Shown: one piece after another, positions 44,916-53,971 of the stretch
Layout of the letters: the number at the start of each line of letters is the position of its first letter
Position numbering within the stretch: the first letter of the stretch is position 1
Origin: Pseudomonadales bacterium
Lineage (GTDB): Bacteria; Pseudomonadota; Gammaproteobacteria; Pseudomonadales; Azotimanducaceae
Direction of reading: 5' to 3'
DNA length: 64,000 nucleotides
Assembly (NCBI GenBank): GCA_012103505.1
Contig: WLWP01000001.1
Coordinates: 3,348,001-3,412,000, forward strand
Made by a program: the position numbers and the translations under genes
Notes under the pieces: generated by a model
What the model was told of the DNA's origin: nothing
Seen by the model: only the letters and a program-made list of their open reading frames with translations
The model's database searches: none

Positions 44916-45796
44916 CTAGGGGCTCAGCTCACCCCCAGAGGCTTTGATCGTTCCTTCAATTTCATCCATCGCGTGCCGCACACTATCTATATCGTCTGAG
45001 GGTACTCGAAAGGTCACACTCTCAACGCCCAACGTTTCATAAGTCTCGTACGACTCGCGGTCCAAATATCCTGATACGACGAGGCGAGGTCGAGGTCGAC
45101 CGGCTTCAGTCGCGAGCTCGTTCAGCCTCGGCACCATCGTTTTCAGGTCTGCGATCGGCGTCATCCGTCCGGGTGATATTTCGTTAGCCTCTGGTACCAC
45201 AACAGGCAGCCAGCCGTCTCCATACCGAGCCACACGCTCAATCACCCTCGCGCTCGCTCCTGCTACAAAGACTGGTGGATGTGGTTTCTGTATTGGTTTT
45301 GGCCATTGCCAACTCGCCTCGATGTTGACGAGGTCACCGTGATATTCGGCAACGTCTTCCGTCCACAGCTGGCGCATGGCTTCGACTCGCTCACGCATGA
45401 GCTTGAACCGGTTTTTGGATCGATCCGATGATTTTCAAGTTCCGGCACGTTCCAACCGGCACCGATCCCAAACAGCATTCGCCCATTGGAGATTTGATCA
45501 ACTGTTGCGACAGCTTTGGCACAATTGATCGGGTCGTGTTGCGGAAGGATCACAATCGCAGTACCCAGCATGATCCTCTCAGTCACTGCTGCCGCTGCTC
45601 CAAGTGCAACAAATGGGTCCAACATGCTGGAATATTCTCGCGGCACCTCGGCGCTCAGCGGGAAGTCAGTATTTACTGGCATGTGAGAGTGCTCTGAGAC
45701 CCAGTACGCGTGAAAGCCTCGCGCTTCTGCTTCGAGCGCAACGGCGCCTGGTCCGGCGCTCCGGTCGGTTGGAAACATGCTGATACCAAACTTCAT
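44916..45796 (-). pseudogene. LLM-class oxidoreductase gene broken by a one-base frameshift
   Basis: Two overlapping frames together make one luciferase-like oxidoreductase of about 293 residues. The first (from 45796) reads MKFGISMFPTDRSAG through IMLGTAIVILPQHDP and GRMLFGIGAGWNVPELENHRIDPKT. The second resumes with RFKLMRERVEAMRQLWTEDVAEYHGD through HPPVFVAGASARVIERVARYGDGW to a natural end near residue 290. A single missing base in the ACC-CGG stretch at about 45408-45416 explains the break: restoring it gives the family-typical DPKTRFKLMRERV. No TGA is involved at the break. Either a recent pseudogene or an assembly error. Otherwise all family motifs are intact, which argues for a recent or artificial event. 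Confidence 0.8.
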
Positions 45797-45900
45797 GATG
45801 TAACCTCTAGCCTTGTTTTCCTAATTTCGTGCCCGCGAATAGAAACTGTTTGCATGCTTTGCGAATTTGCGTACGATACGGTTTTTGAGAGGTGCCATTT

Positions 45901-47841
45901 ATGACTTTCACGTCTCGTTCGCTCCCTACCCTTTTCCCCAAATCTACTTTCGCTCTATCTCTCAGCCTTGTTTTACTTACAGCTTGCACGTCCGAACTAA
46001 CGGATCAACAGAATTCATCTGCCTCAAATACTCCAGTGTTTGAAGTCCCCACGCTCCAAGGCGCCAAACCATGGACAGATCTGAACGCGGAAGACGCCGC
46101 TGATGACTTCCATTTTGTCATAGTCAGCGACAGAACCTGTTGCGCTCGTCCGGGTGTGTTCGCCGGTGCGATGCCTAAGGTCAATCTCATGTCCCCAGCA
46201 TTTGTTGTCAGCGTTGGCGACCTTATCGAAGGCTACACAGAAAACCAAACTCAGCTTGACCGTGAATGGGATCAGATGGAGTCGTTCATCGGTACTCTGG
46301 ACGCGCCATTCTTTTATACCCCCGGCAATCACGACATGAACAATGCCGTGATGGCTGAAACATGGCAAAACCGTTTTGGTCCAAGCTACTACCACTTCCT
46401 CTATAAGGAGGTGTTATTCGTTGTTATCAATAGCGAACTGTTTGGCATGGTTGGCCAGCCAGATACCCCTGTTCCAGGACCGTGGCAGCAAAGCGAACAA
46501 ATGGAGTTTGTCCGCTCCGTGCTCGCCCAACACCCAGACCCAAGATGGACCATCGTTCTGCTGCACCAACCCTTGTGGAACAGCAACAACATCAATCAGG
46601 ACTGGTTAGAAGTCGAGGGTCTCCTTGGCGAACGCGACTACACCGTATTCGCTGGGCATTTCCATCAATATAGCCGAGTCGAACGGCACAACCGCAACTT
46701 CATCACACTGGCCACTACCGGCGGCGGCAGCGATCTGCGCGGCACAGCGTTTGGTGAATTTGATCACGTTGCTTGGGTCACCATGCGTGATGAAGGCCCC
46801 CGTATCGCCAATCTACTTCTCGATGGTATCCATGATGAAGACGTGTCCAATCCGGAGCTTCTGGGTGCTCTGACAAATATCGGCAGCAGTATCAACATCG
46901 AAACGACAGTCGCCGAAGGAAGCCTATTTTCGTCAACCAACCAACTCGTGACGATCGCAAATCCAACGGATGCCCCTCTAGCGATCTCTCCATCAATTCA
47001 TCGAAAAGCAAACTTCGAAATTGACGGCCTAGTACCGTTAACCATTCCTCCGGGCGCGCAAGTCCAGATGTCGATGCGCTTGTCGACAACCGAGCAAGTG
47101 CCTTACCACAAACTTGGCACCGCCGCCGTACAGTGGGTTGTTACTGGCACTGTGAATGGCCGGCCTGCGCAGTTTCCTGTCACAAAACCTGTTCTACCCC
47201 TTGCGAAATACGCGATCGGTGCTGCTACGGGTTTGACGATCGATGGTGATCTATCCGATTGGGGTTCTCTGACCTATAGCAGCAATGGCCAAGGCGACAT
47301 CTTGGCGCCTTTGATCGACCCAGCTGATGCGTCTTTCAACTTCGACGTGCGCTCAGACAATGACAATCTCTACATCGCGGTAGAAGTCACGGACGATGAT
47401 GTACAAGACCACGCAGAACTGATTCCCAGAGCCCAAGACTCAGTGCGCATCTTTGTCGACCCCCGTGCCCCTGAAGAACGAGATCAACCGATGGGGGCAG
47501 GAGCTGCAGTCTTAGGTGGCGATATGGCTGCGCAAGTTGCCACTATTTTGCCAACAGGCGAGGCAACACCTGATGAATTGCTTGGTTTTGTGGCTGAAAC
47601 AAACGCGAATATCGACTATCGCATCGCCCTTACCGACAATGGTTATCTCGCCGAAGTTGCAATACCACTCGAGTACATAGCATCCAAAGCGCCGAATGGA
47701 AACAGTTGGAAAGAAGCTCGCATCTCGATCGGCGTCTATGACCTCGACGGTACGGCACACGGAGCGGACGTGTTGCACTGGCAACCCTATCGTTACGGTA
47801 GTGCGGCGCTCCCCGGGTCGCAAATCTTCGTCAGGAAGTAA
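45901..47841 (+). CDS. Metallophosphoesterase lipoprotein with CBM9-like C-terminal domain
   Basis: 646 residues from the ATG at 45901 (AGAGG upstream); three earlier codons from GTG are unlikely. The leader ends in a lipobox (LVLLTAC), so it is membrane-anchored. The calcineurin-like phosphoesterase core is complete: FVIVSD, SVGDLIEG, YTPGNHDM, VLLHQPLW and FAGHFHQY, giving Asp, Asn and His metal ligands. A middle beta-domain follows, then about 180 C-terminal residues with DGDLSDWGSLTY, DNDNLYIAVEVTDDDV and DSVRIFVDPR, the pattern of family-9-like carbohydrate-binding modules. It probably acts on phosphorylated sugars or nucleotides outside the cytoplasm. Substrate unknown. Confidence 0.9.
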   Translation: MTFTSRSLPTLFPKSTFALSLSLVLLTACTSELTDQQNSSASNTPVFEVPTLQGAKPWTDLNAEDAADDFHFVIVSDRTCCARPGVFAGAMPKVNLMSPAFVVSVGDLIEGYTENQTQLDREWDQMESFIGTLDAPFFYTPGNHDMNNAVMAETWQNRFGPSYYHFLYKEVLFVVINSELFGMVGQPDTPVPGPWQQSEQMEFVRSVLAQHPDPRWTIVLLHQPLWNSNNINQDWLEVEGLLGERDYTVFAGHFHQYSRVERHNRNFITLATTGGGSDLRGTAFGEFDHVAWVTMRDEGPRIANLLLDGIHDEDVSNPELLGALTNIGSSINIETTVAEGSLFSSTNQLVTIANPTDAPLAISPSIHRKANFEIDGLVPLTIPPGAQVQMSMRLSTTEQVPYHKLGTAAVQWVVTGTVNGRPAQFPVTKPVLPLAKYAIGAATGLTIDGDLSDWGSLTYSSNGQGDILAPLIDPADASFNFDVRSDNDNLYIAVEVTDDDVQDHAELIPRAQDSVRIFVDPRAPEERDQPMGAGAAVLGGDMAAQVATILPTGEATPDELLGFVAETNANIDYRIALTDNGYLAEVAIPLEYIASKAPNGNSWKEARISIGVYDLDGTAHGADVLHWQPYRYGSAALPGSQIFVRK

Positions 47842-47885
47842 AACTTCCGGCCGCTTCGGATTCTTCCGTTCCTACCCCGACGGAA

Positions 47886-49772
47886 CTACCGCTGACGTCT
47901 AGGTATGTTGTTCAGCTCTTCTTGGGTGAAGATCTCTTCACTCTGGAAAGTCGCACGCAACCACTCTTTCAAATGGAACGTGTCCTCGTCGCACGTCAGA
48001 CGATAACCCGCTTCCAACCCACAATCCCAACCATCCCGTCGCCAACGTTGCTTAACCGTTTGGGTCCAGACCGCACTTTGCGGGTCGGTTTGCACGATTT
48101 CACTGATCTCTTCGGTTGACCGGGTAATTTCAACTTGGCCAACGGCGCTCGATACAATGTCCACTGTTGGCCCAGAATGGTTCTCTAAGCGAAGTCTGCC
48201 ATCCGTGTCATGCGGTTGAACCGCATAGTCTGCGAGCGGGGCACTAGGAAAACTTTGTGTCTCGAGATCAAGGTCTACTCCTGAGCTTGTAGCCTCTGGC
48301 AACGTGATAGTCCCTGCCCTCAGAGTCATCGTGGTTGCCTGTGCTAGCGGCCAGACTAGTGGCCACAGACTTTGTGAAATTGCGACTCTGATCTGACTAC
48401 CCTTGGCAAATCGATGCGCTGTCGCACCAAGCCGCAAAACAGCCGAAGTTTCCCCATCGACAGACAACTTACCGCTTAGATTCTGCACCTGGTTTGCGAT
48501 CAACCAAGATTGTCCGTTCGGCTTAACTTCACACAAACGAACCGCGACGCTTGCTGCTGTTCCGCTGACCGTAAGACCCAGCCGCACGTCGATCTCACCG
48601 AGAATCGAAACCTCACTCAGCAATGGCTTGCTGTCAAAAGTCACTGACAGTTCATCGTCTGGTGACTGCTCAAGGGGCGCCCTGTCGAGCCACTCTGGTT
48701 TGCACTGACCGACCAGGTGATCGCTTTCGATCAACTCACCCCGCAGTGGACCAGGCTCAACCGTCAGTCCATCGTTGGTAAGATGCCACGTACTTACCTT
48801 GCTCTCGATCTCGTCTGTACTGATCAACCAATGACCCATCACAGGTTTGGTACCGGCTTCTCTGATGGTCGCATGTGGAACGAAGACACGCAGCTTATCC
48901 TCATGTGGTTCGGCGTTAGACGTTGATGATGCAAGCCACCGCTGCCACCACGCCACTTCTTCAGTAACCCAAGCCAAGCCAGACGGACCGCCAAAGTACG
49001 GATAGGTATGACCCCAAGGTCCGAACAGAGCTTTCTTAGGCACCGCTAGATGCTGCCACATCCGCCACGTGGGTACGGCGTACGTATCCTGCCATCCGGC
49101 GACTAGGTAGGTTGGGACTTTGATTTTCCGAACATCGAGCGGCGGCCAATCCGCGGGGCTTTGAGCCAACCAGTTGGCGAGAATCGGCTCCGCCGAATGC
49201 AATCGCGATAGCCACGTGTCATACCATCCACCGCCAAAAACTTCGGGGTCAGGGGGGCCCGCCATCACCATCTTAAAAAGTGTCCCCCACTGGAAACCGG
49301 TGTGTGCTACCAAACCCCCAATGAAATGTGCATCGTCCGTATATTGATCGTCTGTGCCAGCGATGGGCATGATCGCTTTCAGAGCAGGCGGGGTCTCAGC
49401 CGCGACCAACAGTGTATTTATCGCTCCCCAAGAGATACCTCGCATGCCCACATGACCATTACACCAACTTTGCTCCGCCAACCATCCAATGATCGCGACA
49501 CCATCTGCAATTTCCGTGTCTGTGTACTCATCAAGCAACAAACCTTCGGAGTTGCCGCTACCACGAACGTCTACACGCGCAAAAGCGATGCCGTTGCCAG
49601 CTAGTTTGGCACCCCAATAGTCATCAGCTCGACGATATGAATCGTCTTTCCGATATGGAATATACTCTAGGACAGCAGGACTAGTTTCGGCTTCAGGTAG
49701 CCATAACCGCGTGGACAAGGAGATGCCATCGGACATCTCTATAGAAACGTGCTCGAGAACTTGGGAGTCCAC
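47886..49772 (-). CDS. CocE/NonD-family hydrolase (peptidase S15 type)
   Basis: 628 residues starting at GTG, which overlaps the stop of the upstream gene by one base (TAGTG). The S15 fold is clear: nucleophile Ser114 in GMRGISWGAINT, catalytic Asp in LVAGWQDTYAVP, catalytic His in FGPWGHTYP, and the C-terminal jelly-roll (X-Pro dipeptidyl-peptidase C-terminal-like) domain. Members hydrolyse acyl-peptide or ester bonds (cocaine esterase, glutaryl acylase, X-Pro dipeptidase). No signal peptide. It is translated in coupling with a gamma-glutamyltransferase-like gene, so peptide or amide turnover is likely. Confidence 0.92.
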   Translation of the reverse strand: MDSQVLEHVSIEMSDGISLSTRLWLPEAETSPAVLEYIPYRKDDSYRRADDYWGAKLAGNGIAFARVDVRGSGNSEGLLLDEYTDTEIADGVAIIGWLAEQSWCNGHVGMRGISWGAINTLLVAAETPPALKAIMPIAGTDDQYTDDAHFIGGLVAHTGFQWGTLFKMVMAGPPDPEVFGGGWYDTWLSRLHSAEPILANWLAQSPADWPPLDVRKIKVPTYLVAGWQDTYAVPTWRMWQHLAVPKKALFGPWGHTYPYFGGPSGLAWVTEEVAWWQRWLASSTSNAEPHEDKLRVFVPHATIREAGTKPVMGHWLISTDEIESKVSTWHLTNDGLTVEPGPLRGELIESDHLVGQCKPEWLDRAPLEQSPDDELSVTFDSKPLLSEVSILGEIDVRLGLTVSGTAASVAVRLCEVKPNGQSWLIANQVQNLSGKLSVDGETSAVLRLGATAHRFAKGSQIRVAISQSLWPLVWPLAQATTMTLRAGTITLPEATSSGVDLDLETQSFPSAPLADYAVQPHDTDGRLRLENHSGPTVDIVSSAVGQVEITRSTEEISEIVQTDPQSAVWTQTVKQRWRRDGWDCGLEAGYRLTCDEDTFHLKEWLRATFQSEEIFTQEELNNIPRRQR

Positions 49773-51394
49773 TAGCTTGACCGTGGTTGGGTAACCCCGA
49801 GAGCGACGCCATCTAAACCTGGGTCGGCACCACCGCGCAATCGACCATCCACCGACTCGACGCCATGCACACCTGCAATGCCATACGAAAACGGTGAGCG
49901 CGCGATTTCGTAACCAGCTTCTCGTAACGGTTCAAGAGTGTAGTCGGGAATCCGGTTGGTCACATCGATGATCGCACTTGTGGCCGAGAAGCGCGGCGCC
50001 GCGACCGCTTCCTGGACGGTCATGTCAAAATCAATAATGTTCAGCAGCGACTGCAATACACCCATCGCAATCTGTGTACCACCAGGTGCACCGATGACTA
50101 CGCGCGGTTCTCCCGCTGCAAAAACAATAGTCGGACAAAGAGAAGAGAAGCGACTTTTGCCTGGTGCGATCGATCCTGCGCGGTTGGGTCTCGGGTCAAA
50201 TACACCCATACAACCGTTGTACATAAAGCCAAGCCCATCAGTGATCACTCCGGAGGGCATCCCTAACGAATGCGTCATGGTGACGCAGTTCCCAGCACTA
50301 TCCATTACAGCGACATGCGTCGTATCAGGCGGCTCTGGAGCCTTGAAACGTTCAACCGTCATCCGCTCACCAGCCTGAATCCGAGCTGCTAGGTCACCTG
50401 CGTACTGCTTATCCGTTAACCGTCCCATAGGGACGTCAACAAAGGCAGGATCGCCGACGTGGGCCTCCTTGTCTGCAGTCGCCGCCTTCATTGCTTCGCA
50501 CACGGTACGAATGTAGTCAGTGGAGTTGTGCTCGAGGTTTCTTAGATCAAAATGTTCCAAGATGTTGAGCATCTCCACCAACATGACACCCCCACCTGGC
50601 GGTTGGTTGGTAGCGAGATCTAAGCCTCGATAGCTACTTTGCAGAGGATCGTTCCAAGTTGTACGGTAGGCTGCCAAATCTGCAGCGCTCAGCAATCCAC
50701 CATTTGCGGACATGTCGGAGGAAATCTCCTCAGCGATCTCACCTGTATAGAAAATGTCATGTCCATGTTGCGCAATCCGTTTCAAGGTTGTGGCCATGTC
50801 CTTGTTCGTAATCCGCTCGCCCACCCGCTTAAGACTGCCGTCCGAGCGAAAGTAGAGATCTCTCCCGGACACAGTCAAGCCAAGACGATCCAGCACATCA
50901 ACACGACCAAGAATCGCGCCACTAGTCCACCACGTATATATTTGTGGTCGTATCACAAACCCCTCGTCGGCGTAGCGAATGGCTGGTGCTACTACATCTT
51001 TCCAGTCGCAAGTCCCGAACTTGCTCACTGCCTCTGCATACGCCATCAAACTGCCAGGTGTGGTGACCGATTGATAACCCAGATCATTAACGTTGCCTTC
51101 AAGCACAAAGCCAAATCCGTCCCTGGTCTCTTCGATTAGACGGTCCTGCCACATGTCCGGGGTGGCGCTGAGCGGGGTTTTGCCATGAAAATCGATGCAC
51201 TGGTGGACGCCTTGCTGGCGCATGTATATCTGGCAATTGCCAAACCCGGCGATCCCGGTCATCTGTGGATCGACTACTCCCTGAACGAGGGCTGCGGTCA
51301 TAGCCGCATCAACGGCGTTGCCGCCTGCCCGTAGAACACGAGCACCCGCTTCGGCAGATTCAGGTTGCGGCGTTACGATGATGGTGTTGCTCAT
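49772..51394 (-). CDS. Gamma-glutamyltransferase family protein
   Basis: 540 residues, N-terminal nucleophile hydrolase family. The autocleavage site before Thr358 is visible in PPDTTHVAVMDSAGN, giving a large N-terminal and small C-terminal subunit. MTHSLGMPSGV and MGVFDPRPNRAGSIAPGKSRFSSLCPT are usual small-subunit motifs. There is no signal peptide, unlike periplasmic GGT, so it may act in the cytoplasm on gamma-glutamyl or other amides. GAGG precedes the ATG. Its upstream region carries a 13-bp tandem repeat array. It shares a one-base overlap with the S15 hydrolase gene downstream. Confidence 0.9.
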   Translation of the reverse strand: MSNTIIVTPQPESAEAGARVLRAGGNAVDAAMTAALVQGVVDPQMTGIAGFGNCQIYMRQQGVHQCIDFHGKTPLSATPDMWQDRLIEETRDGFGFVLEGNVNDLGYQSVTTPGSLMAYAEAVSKFGTCDWKDVVAPAIRYADEGFVIRPQIYTWWTSGAILGRVDVLDRLGLTVSGRDLYFRSDGSLKRVGERITNKDMATTLKRIAQHGHDIFYTGEIAEEISSDMSANGGLLSAADLAAYRTTWNDPLQSSYRGLDLATNQPPGGGVMLVEMLNILEHFDLRNLEHNSTDYIRTVCEAMKAATADKEAHVGDPAFVDVPMGRLTDKQYAGDLAARIQAGERMTVERFKAPEPPDTTHVAVMDSAGNCVTMTHSLGMPSGVITDGLGFMYNGCMGVFDPRPNRAGSIAPGKSRFSSLCPTIVFAAGEPRVVIGAPGGTQIAMGVLQSLLNIIDFDMTVQEAVAAPRFSATSAIIDVTNRIPDYTLEPLREAGYEIARSPFSYGIAGVHGVESVDGRLRGGADPGLDGVALGVTQPRSS

Positions 51395-51415
51395 GGGATC
51401 CTCACTTAATCGATA

Positions 51416-51495
51416 CCTCTATTCCATACCTCTTCCACAGGCCTCTTTTCCTGGCCTCTATTTCAAGCCCTCTATTCAAGCCCTCTATTTCAGGC
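51416..51495. repeat. Six tandem copies of a 13-bp repeat in divergent promoter region
   Basis: Units beginning CCTCT start at 51416, 51429, 51442, 51455, 51469 and 51482, with spacing 13, 13, 13, 14 and 13. The consensus is near CCTCTATTTCAGG; the last three copies are closest to each other. They lie 22-101 bases upstream of the gamma-glutamyltransferase ATG and about 90-170 bases from the divergent amidohydrolase start. Confidence 0.8.
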
Positions 51496-51585
51496 CTGGG
51501 GGATCATAGCGCCAATCAGTCCCTGGCACTGAATTCGGTTGCGAGTTAGTCTCGTCGGCCTGATCGAAAACCTACGGAGACTGGC

Positions 51586-52763
51586 ATGGCGTATGTGGAA
51601 AATCGCACCATTCATGATGCAGACAGCCATGTGATGGAATTTCCAGACCGGATTGGCGAATTCGTATCTGATCGGTTCAAAGATGCATTCAAACCGTACA
51701 TGCGAAAACGCGACGCAGCGTGGATTGCAGAAATGAAAGCGCTTCACGATGACGCTGAGTTTCTTTCCGGGGCAGAAACAGAAATTATGCTAAGACGCGG
51801 GCATACCGCGTTAGGTGCGTTTCGCAAAGAGGATCGACCGAAGACTCTAGACTACCTCGGTTTTACTAGTCAGCTCGTTTTCACCTCTGACGCGCTCGAC
51901 AACTATGGTCTCGAGAATGGTCAGAACAACGCACTTGCGTGCGAAGCAGCGCGTGCGCACAACCGTATGATGGTGGACTTCTGCAATGTTGATAAGCGCT
52001 TGCTCGCGACAGGGTATGTCCCGCTAGTTGATCTTGCAGAAGCACCGAAGATTGCTAAGGAAGCCCTTGAGCTCGGTTGTAAAGGACTAATCATTCCCTC
52101 CCGGTGTCCACCAGGACACAGTCCAAGTCACAAAGCATTCGAACCGCTCTGGGCAATTGCTGAAGATGCGGGTATACCCATCCTGTTTCATGTCGGTGGG
52201 GAACACAAAATGAACGTGGACTACCACAAAACGGAGAACCTCAGGTCCTCGATTTCCATGGTGGTGCGGAGAATTTCACATCCACAAGCTTCATGACTAT
52301 CCCACTCTCTTTATGGCAGACCATGTCAGTGCTCATCATCGATGGCGTGCTAGATCGCCACGAGAATTTGAAATTCGGTGCCATTGAACTTGGCGCTGGA
52401 TGGGTGCCTAGTTGGATGCGCTTCATGGATTCCGCTGCAGATGCGTTCCGCAAGGGTGAAGAACGTCTAAAGAATCTTTCCGCAAAACCCAGCGAAATCG
52501 TGCAGAGACAATTCCGGGTAACGCCTTATCCGCATGAACCAACTGGATGGATCATCGAAAACTCAGGACCCGAAGTCTGTCTTTTTTCCTCAGACTTCCC
52601 CCATGTTGAGGGTGGACGCAACCCTCTGAAACGATTTACCGACGCGATTGCGCATGTATCTCAGGCGGATCAAAACCGTTTTTACAGAGACAATTTTATA
52701 GATTTGATGGGTAATGGACTGGATGCTTCATTGCACGACCATCCATCGGTCGCTGCGATCTAG
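51586..52763 (+). pseudogene. Amidohydrolase-2-family gene broken by a one-base frameshift
   Basis: Two frames form one protein of about 392 residues. The first part holds HDADSHVMEF (the metal-binding HxD/His start of amidohydrolase-2), PLVDLAEAPKIAKEALELGCKGLIIPS and the GIPILFHVGGEH metal His. Frame 1 then ends in RRISHPQAS. Shifting one base at about 52246-52250 (TCCTC) gives DFHGGAENFTSTSFMTIPLS and continues to LFSSDFPHVEGGRNPL, the family's C-terminal catalytic Asp/His region. So one nucleotide is missing rather than there being two genes. Start chosen at ATG with GGAG five bases upstream. Disabled as read, unless this is a sequencing error. Confidence 0.82.
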
Positions 52764-52774
52764 AGATCGCAGCT
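52753..52774. terminator. Strong hairpin between convergent genes
   Basis: GCTGCGATCT and AGATCGCAGC are perfectly complementary around a two-base centre, overlapping the amidohydrolase stop. No T-run follows on either strand. It probably marks the end of both convergent units. Confidence 0.5.
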
Positions 52775-52788
52775 TCAGAGGGCAGGTG

Positions 52789-53913
52789 CTACTCGCCTTC
52801 GTCTAGACCTTCGATTGGCTTGTAGTACGGCTTATCACCGAGGGTCTGGACTTTTTGCTGCCAGTTGGCTCCAGCTTCTTCTGGTGTGTAAGCCCAATCT
52901 TGGCGATGGTAATTCCAACTATCCGGATTTAGCTGTTGCGCAAGCTGCCAGTATTGCTCCGCACGACCTTCATCGTTTTGCGCTTTGAAGTGATTACCTA
53001 ATCTAAAGGCTGCATCCGCGCGGGCGGCTTCATCGGATTTGGCCGCAATCTGCAGCTCGCCTGGCTCACTGACATGCTGGCTCTGATCCCCGTTCGCCAC
53101 CCAGTCAGCAACCATCGGCGCGTAATCAGCACGACCAAACTCAAAGTCGCCCATTTTGTTCACCGCGGCATAGGCGCCTTCGTCAATTCGTCGTACACGG
53201 CCACTTTCATCGATCCAAACGGCTGATGGAACATTGACCAAATTGTACAGTGCGCTGATGCTATGTGTTGGGTCGACCAAGCCTACAAACGTGGTCTCCG
53301 CTCGTTCATACCAAGGTGCTGCGGCTTCGGTGCCTTGTGTGTCCTGCGCTGCCGCAAGGATAATGAAATCTTCGTTCTCTAACTCTTCGTAAACTGCCTG
53401 CCAACCTGACAGGTCAAAACGGCATCCTCACCAACTGGCCCAGGTAAGGAGCATGATCTTCTTGCCTTTGAAGTCACTGAGTTGATGCGTCTCGCCGCGA
53501 AAGTCCGTCAGTTCGAAGTCTGGCGCCAAGCCATCACGCACAAAGTTCTGACGTTGCACGGGTATTTCACCCAAACTAAATGTCTGGGTGGCGTGGTCTG
53601 ACACGACAGGTTGTTGGATCCGTCGCGCAAGCTCCAGGACATTCACCCAGCCTGTGTCCTGTCTTGTTATGAAGATATCGCTATCTTCGTTCTGCCGTAT
53701 CGGGATGCAGATCTCGTCAAGACAGGCACCTTCGGGTTTCAGCTCGAAGCCATTAACCCGGGGTAGATTCGCCTGTGTCACCCATAGATCTGTGGGATCA
53801 GGCAGTGTGTGTTCGACAACCACCGTACCCAAGTTGGATAGGACTGTTGCAGCGTTTGCAACGGCGCCGATAAACAGCACTGTCACAGCCATTAGAGATT
53901 TTAGTCTCAACAT
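52789..53913 (-). CDS. Putative selenoprotein: TlpA/AhpC-type redoxin with in-frame UGA (Sec162)
   Basis: A single frame of 374 codons if the TGA at 53430-53428 is read as selenocysteine; conventional callers would see two pieces. The N-terminus has an export signal (MAVTVLFIGAVANAA). About residues 40-125 form a module with FELKPEGACLDEICIPI. A redoxin domain then begins: LAPDFELTDFRGETHQLSDFKGKKIMLLTWASW, followed by TGA, then GCRFDLSGWQAVYEEL. In the redoxin family the position after WASW is the first catalytic Cys, so TGA sits exactly where Cys belongs, with Cys164 two residues on. The C-terminal part continues with the thioredoxin fold (NVPSAVWIDESGRVRRIDEG) and about 100 extra residues. 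A bSECIS-like hairpin follows the TGA. The alternative is a nonsense pseudogene. Confidence 0.82.
53399..53430 (-). promoter_or_regulatory. Bacterial SECIS-like hairpin following the in-frame UGA
   Basis: After the UGA the mRNA can fold as TGCC pairing GGCA, a five-base bulge (GTTTT), then GACCT pairing AGGTT (one G-U pair) with a GUC apical loop. The loop begins with G and is 17 bases from the UGA. Bacterial SECIS elements typically have an apical loop 16-37 bases after the UGA with a G in its first positions. Confidence 0.65.
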
Positions 53914-53930
53914 GTCTCGACCAAATTAGA

Positions 53931-53964
53931 AATGTGGTTAAAGTATATCTCTTACACCCACATT
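53931..53964. repeat. Inverted repeat AATGTGG-N20-CCACATT before redoxin gene
   Basis: Seven-base arms in the 58-base gap between the P450 remnant and the redoxin gene. The spacer contains TATATCTC, which recurs in the palindrome upstream of the P450 remnant. Possible operator or processing hairpin. Confidence 0.3.
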
Positions 53965-53971
53965 AATCGCA

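Noticed and set aside
44916..45796. Two separate LLM genes, or programmed frameshifting.
   Set aside because: The parts complement each other exactly once; there is no slippery heptamer of the X-XXY-YYZ type at the junction, so a missing base is simpler.
51416..51495. CRISPR array.
   Set aside because: Units are 13 bases, directly adjacent and without unique spacers; no cas genes are present.
51586..52763. Reading the amidohydrolase break as a second selenocysteine or as two genes.
   Set aside because: The break is a change of frame, not an in-frame TGA, and both halves continue one family sequence after restoring one base.
53428..53430. Reading the TGA as an ordinary stop and the downstream part as an independent gene with a start near 53280.
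   Set aside because: The downstream piece has no ribosome site and begins in the middle of the redoxin fold, and the 49 codons between the TGA and that start continue the domain without stops. Not fully excluded as a pseudogene.
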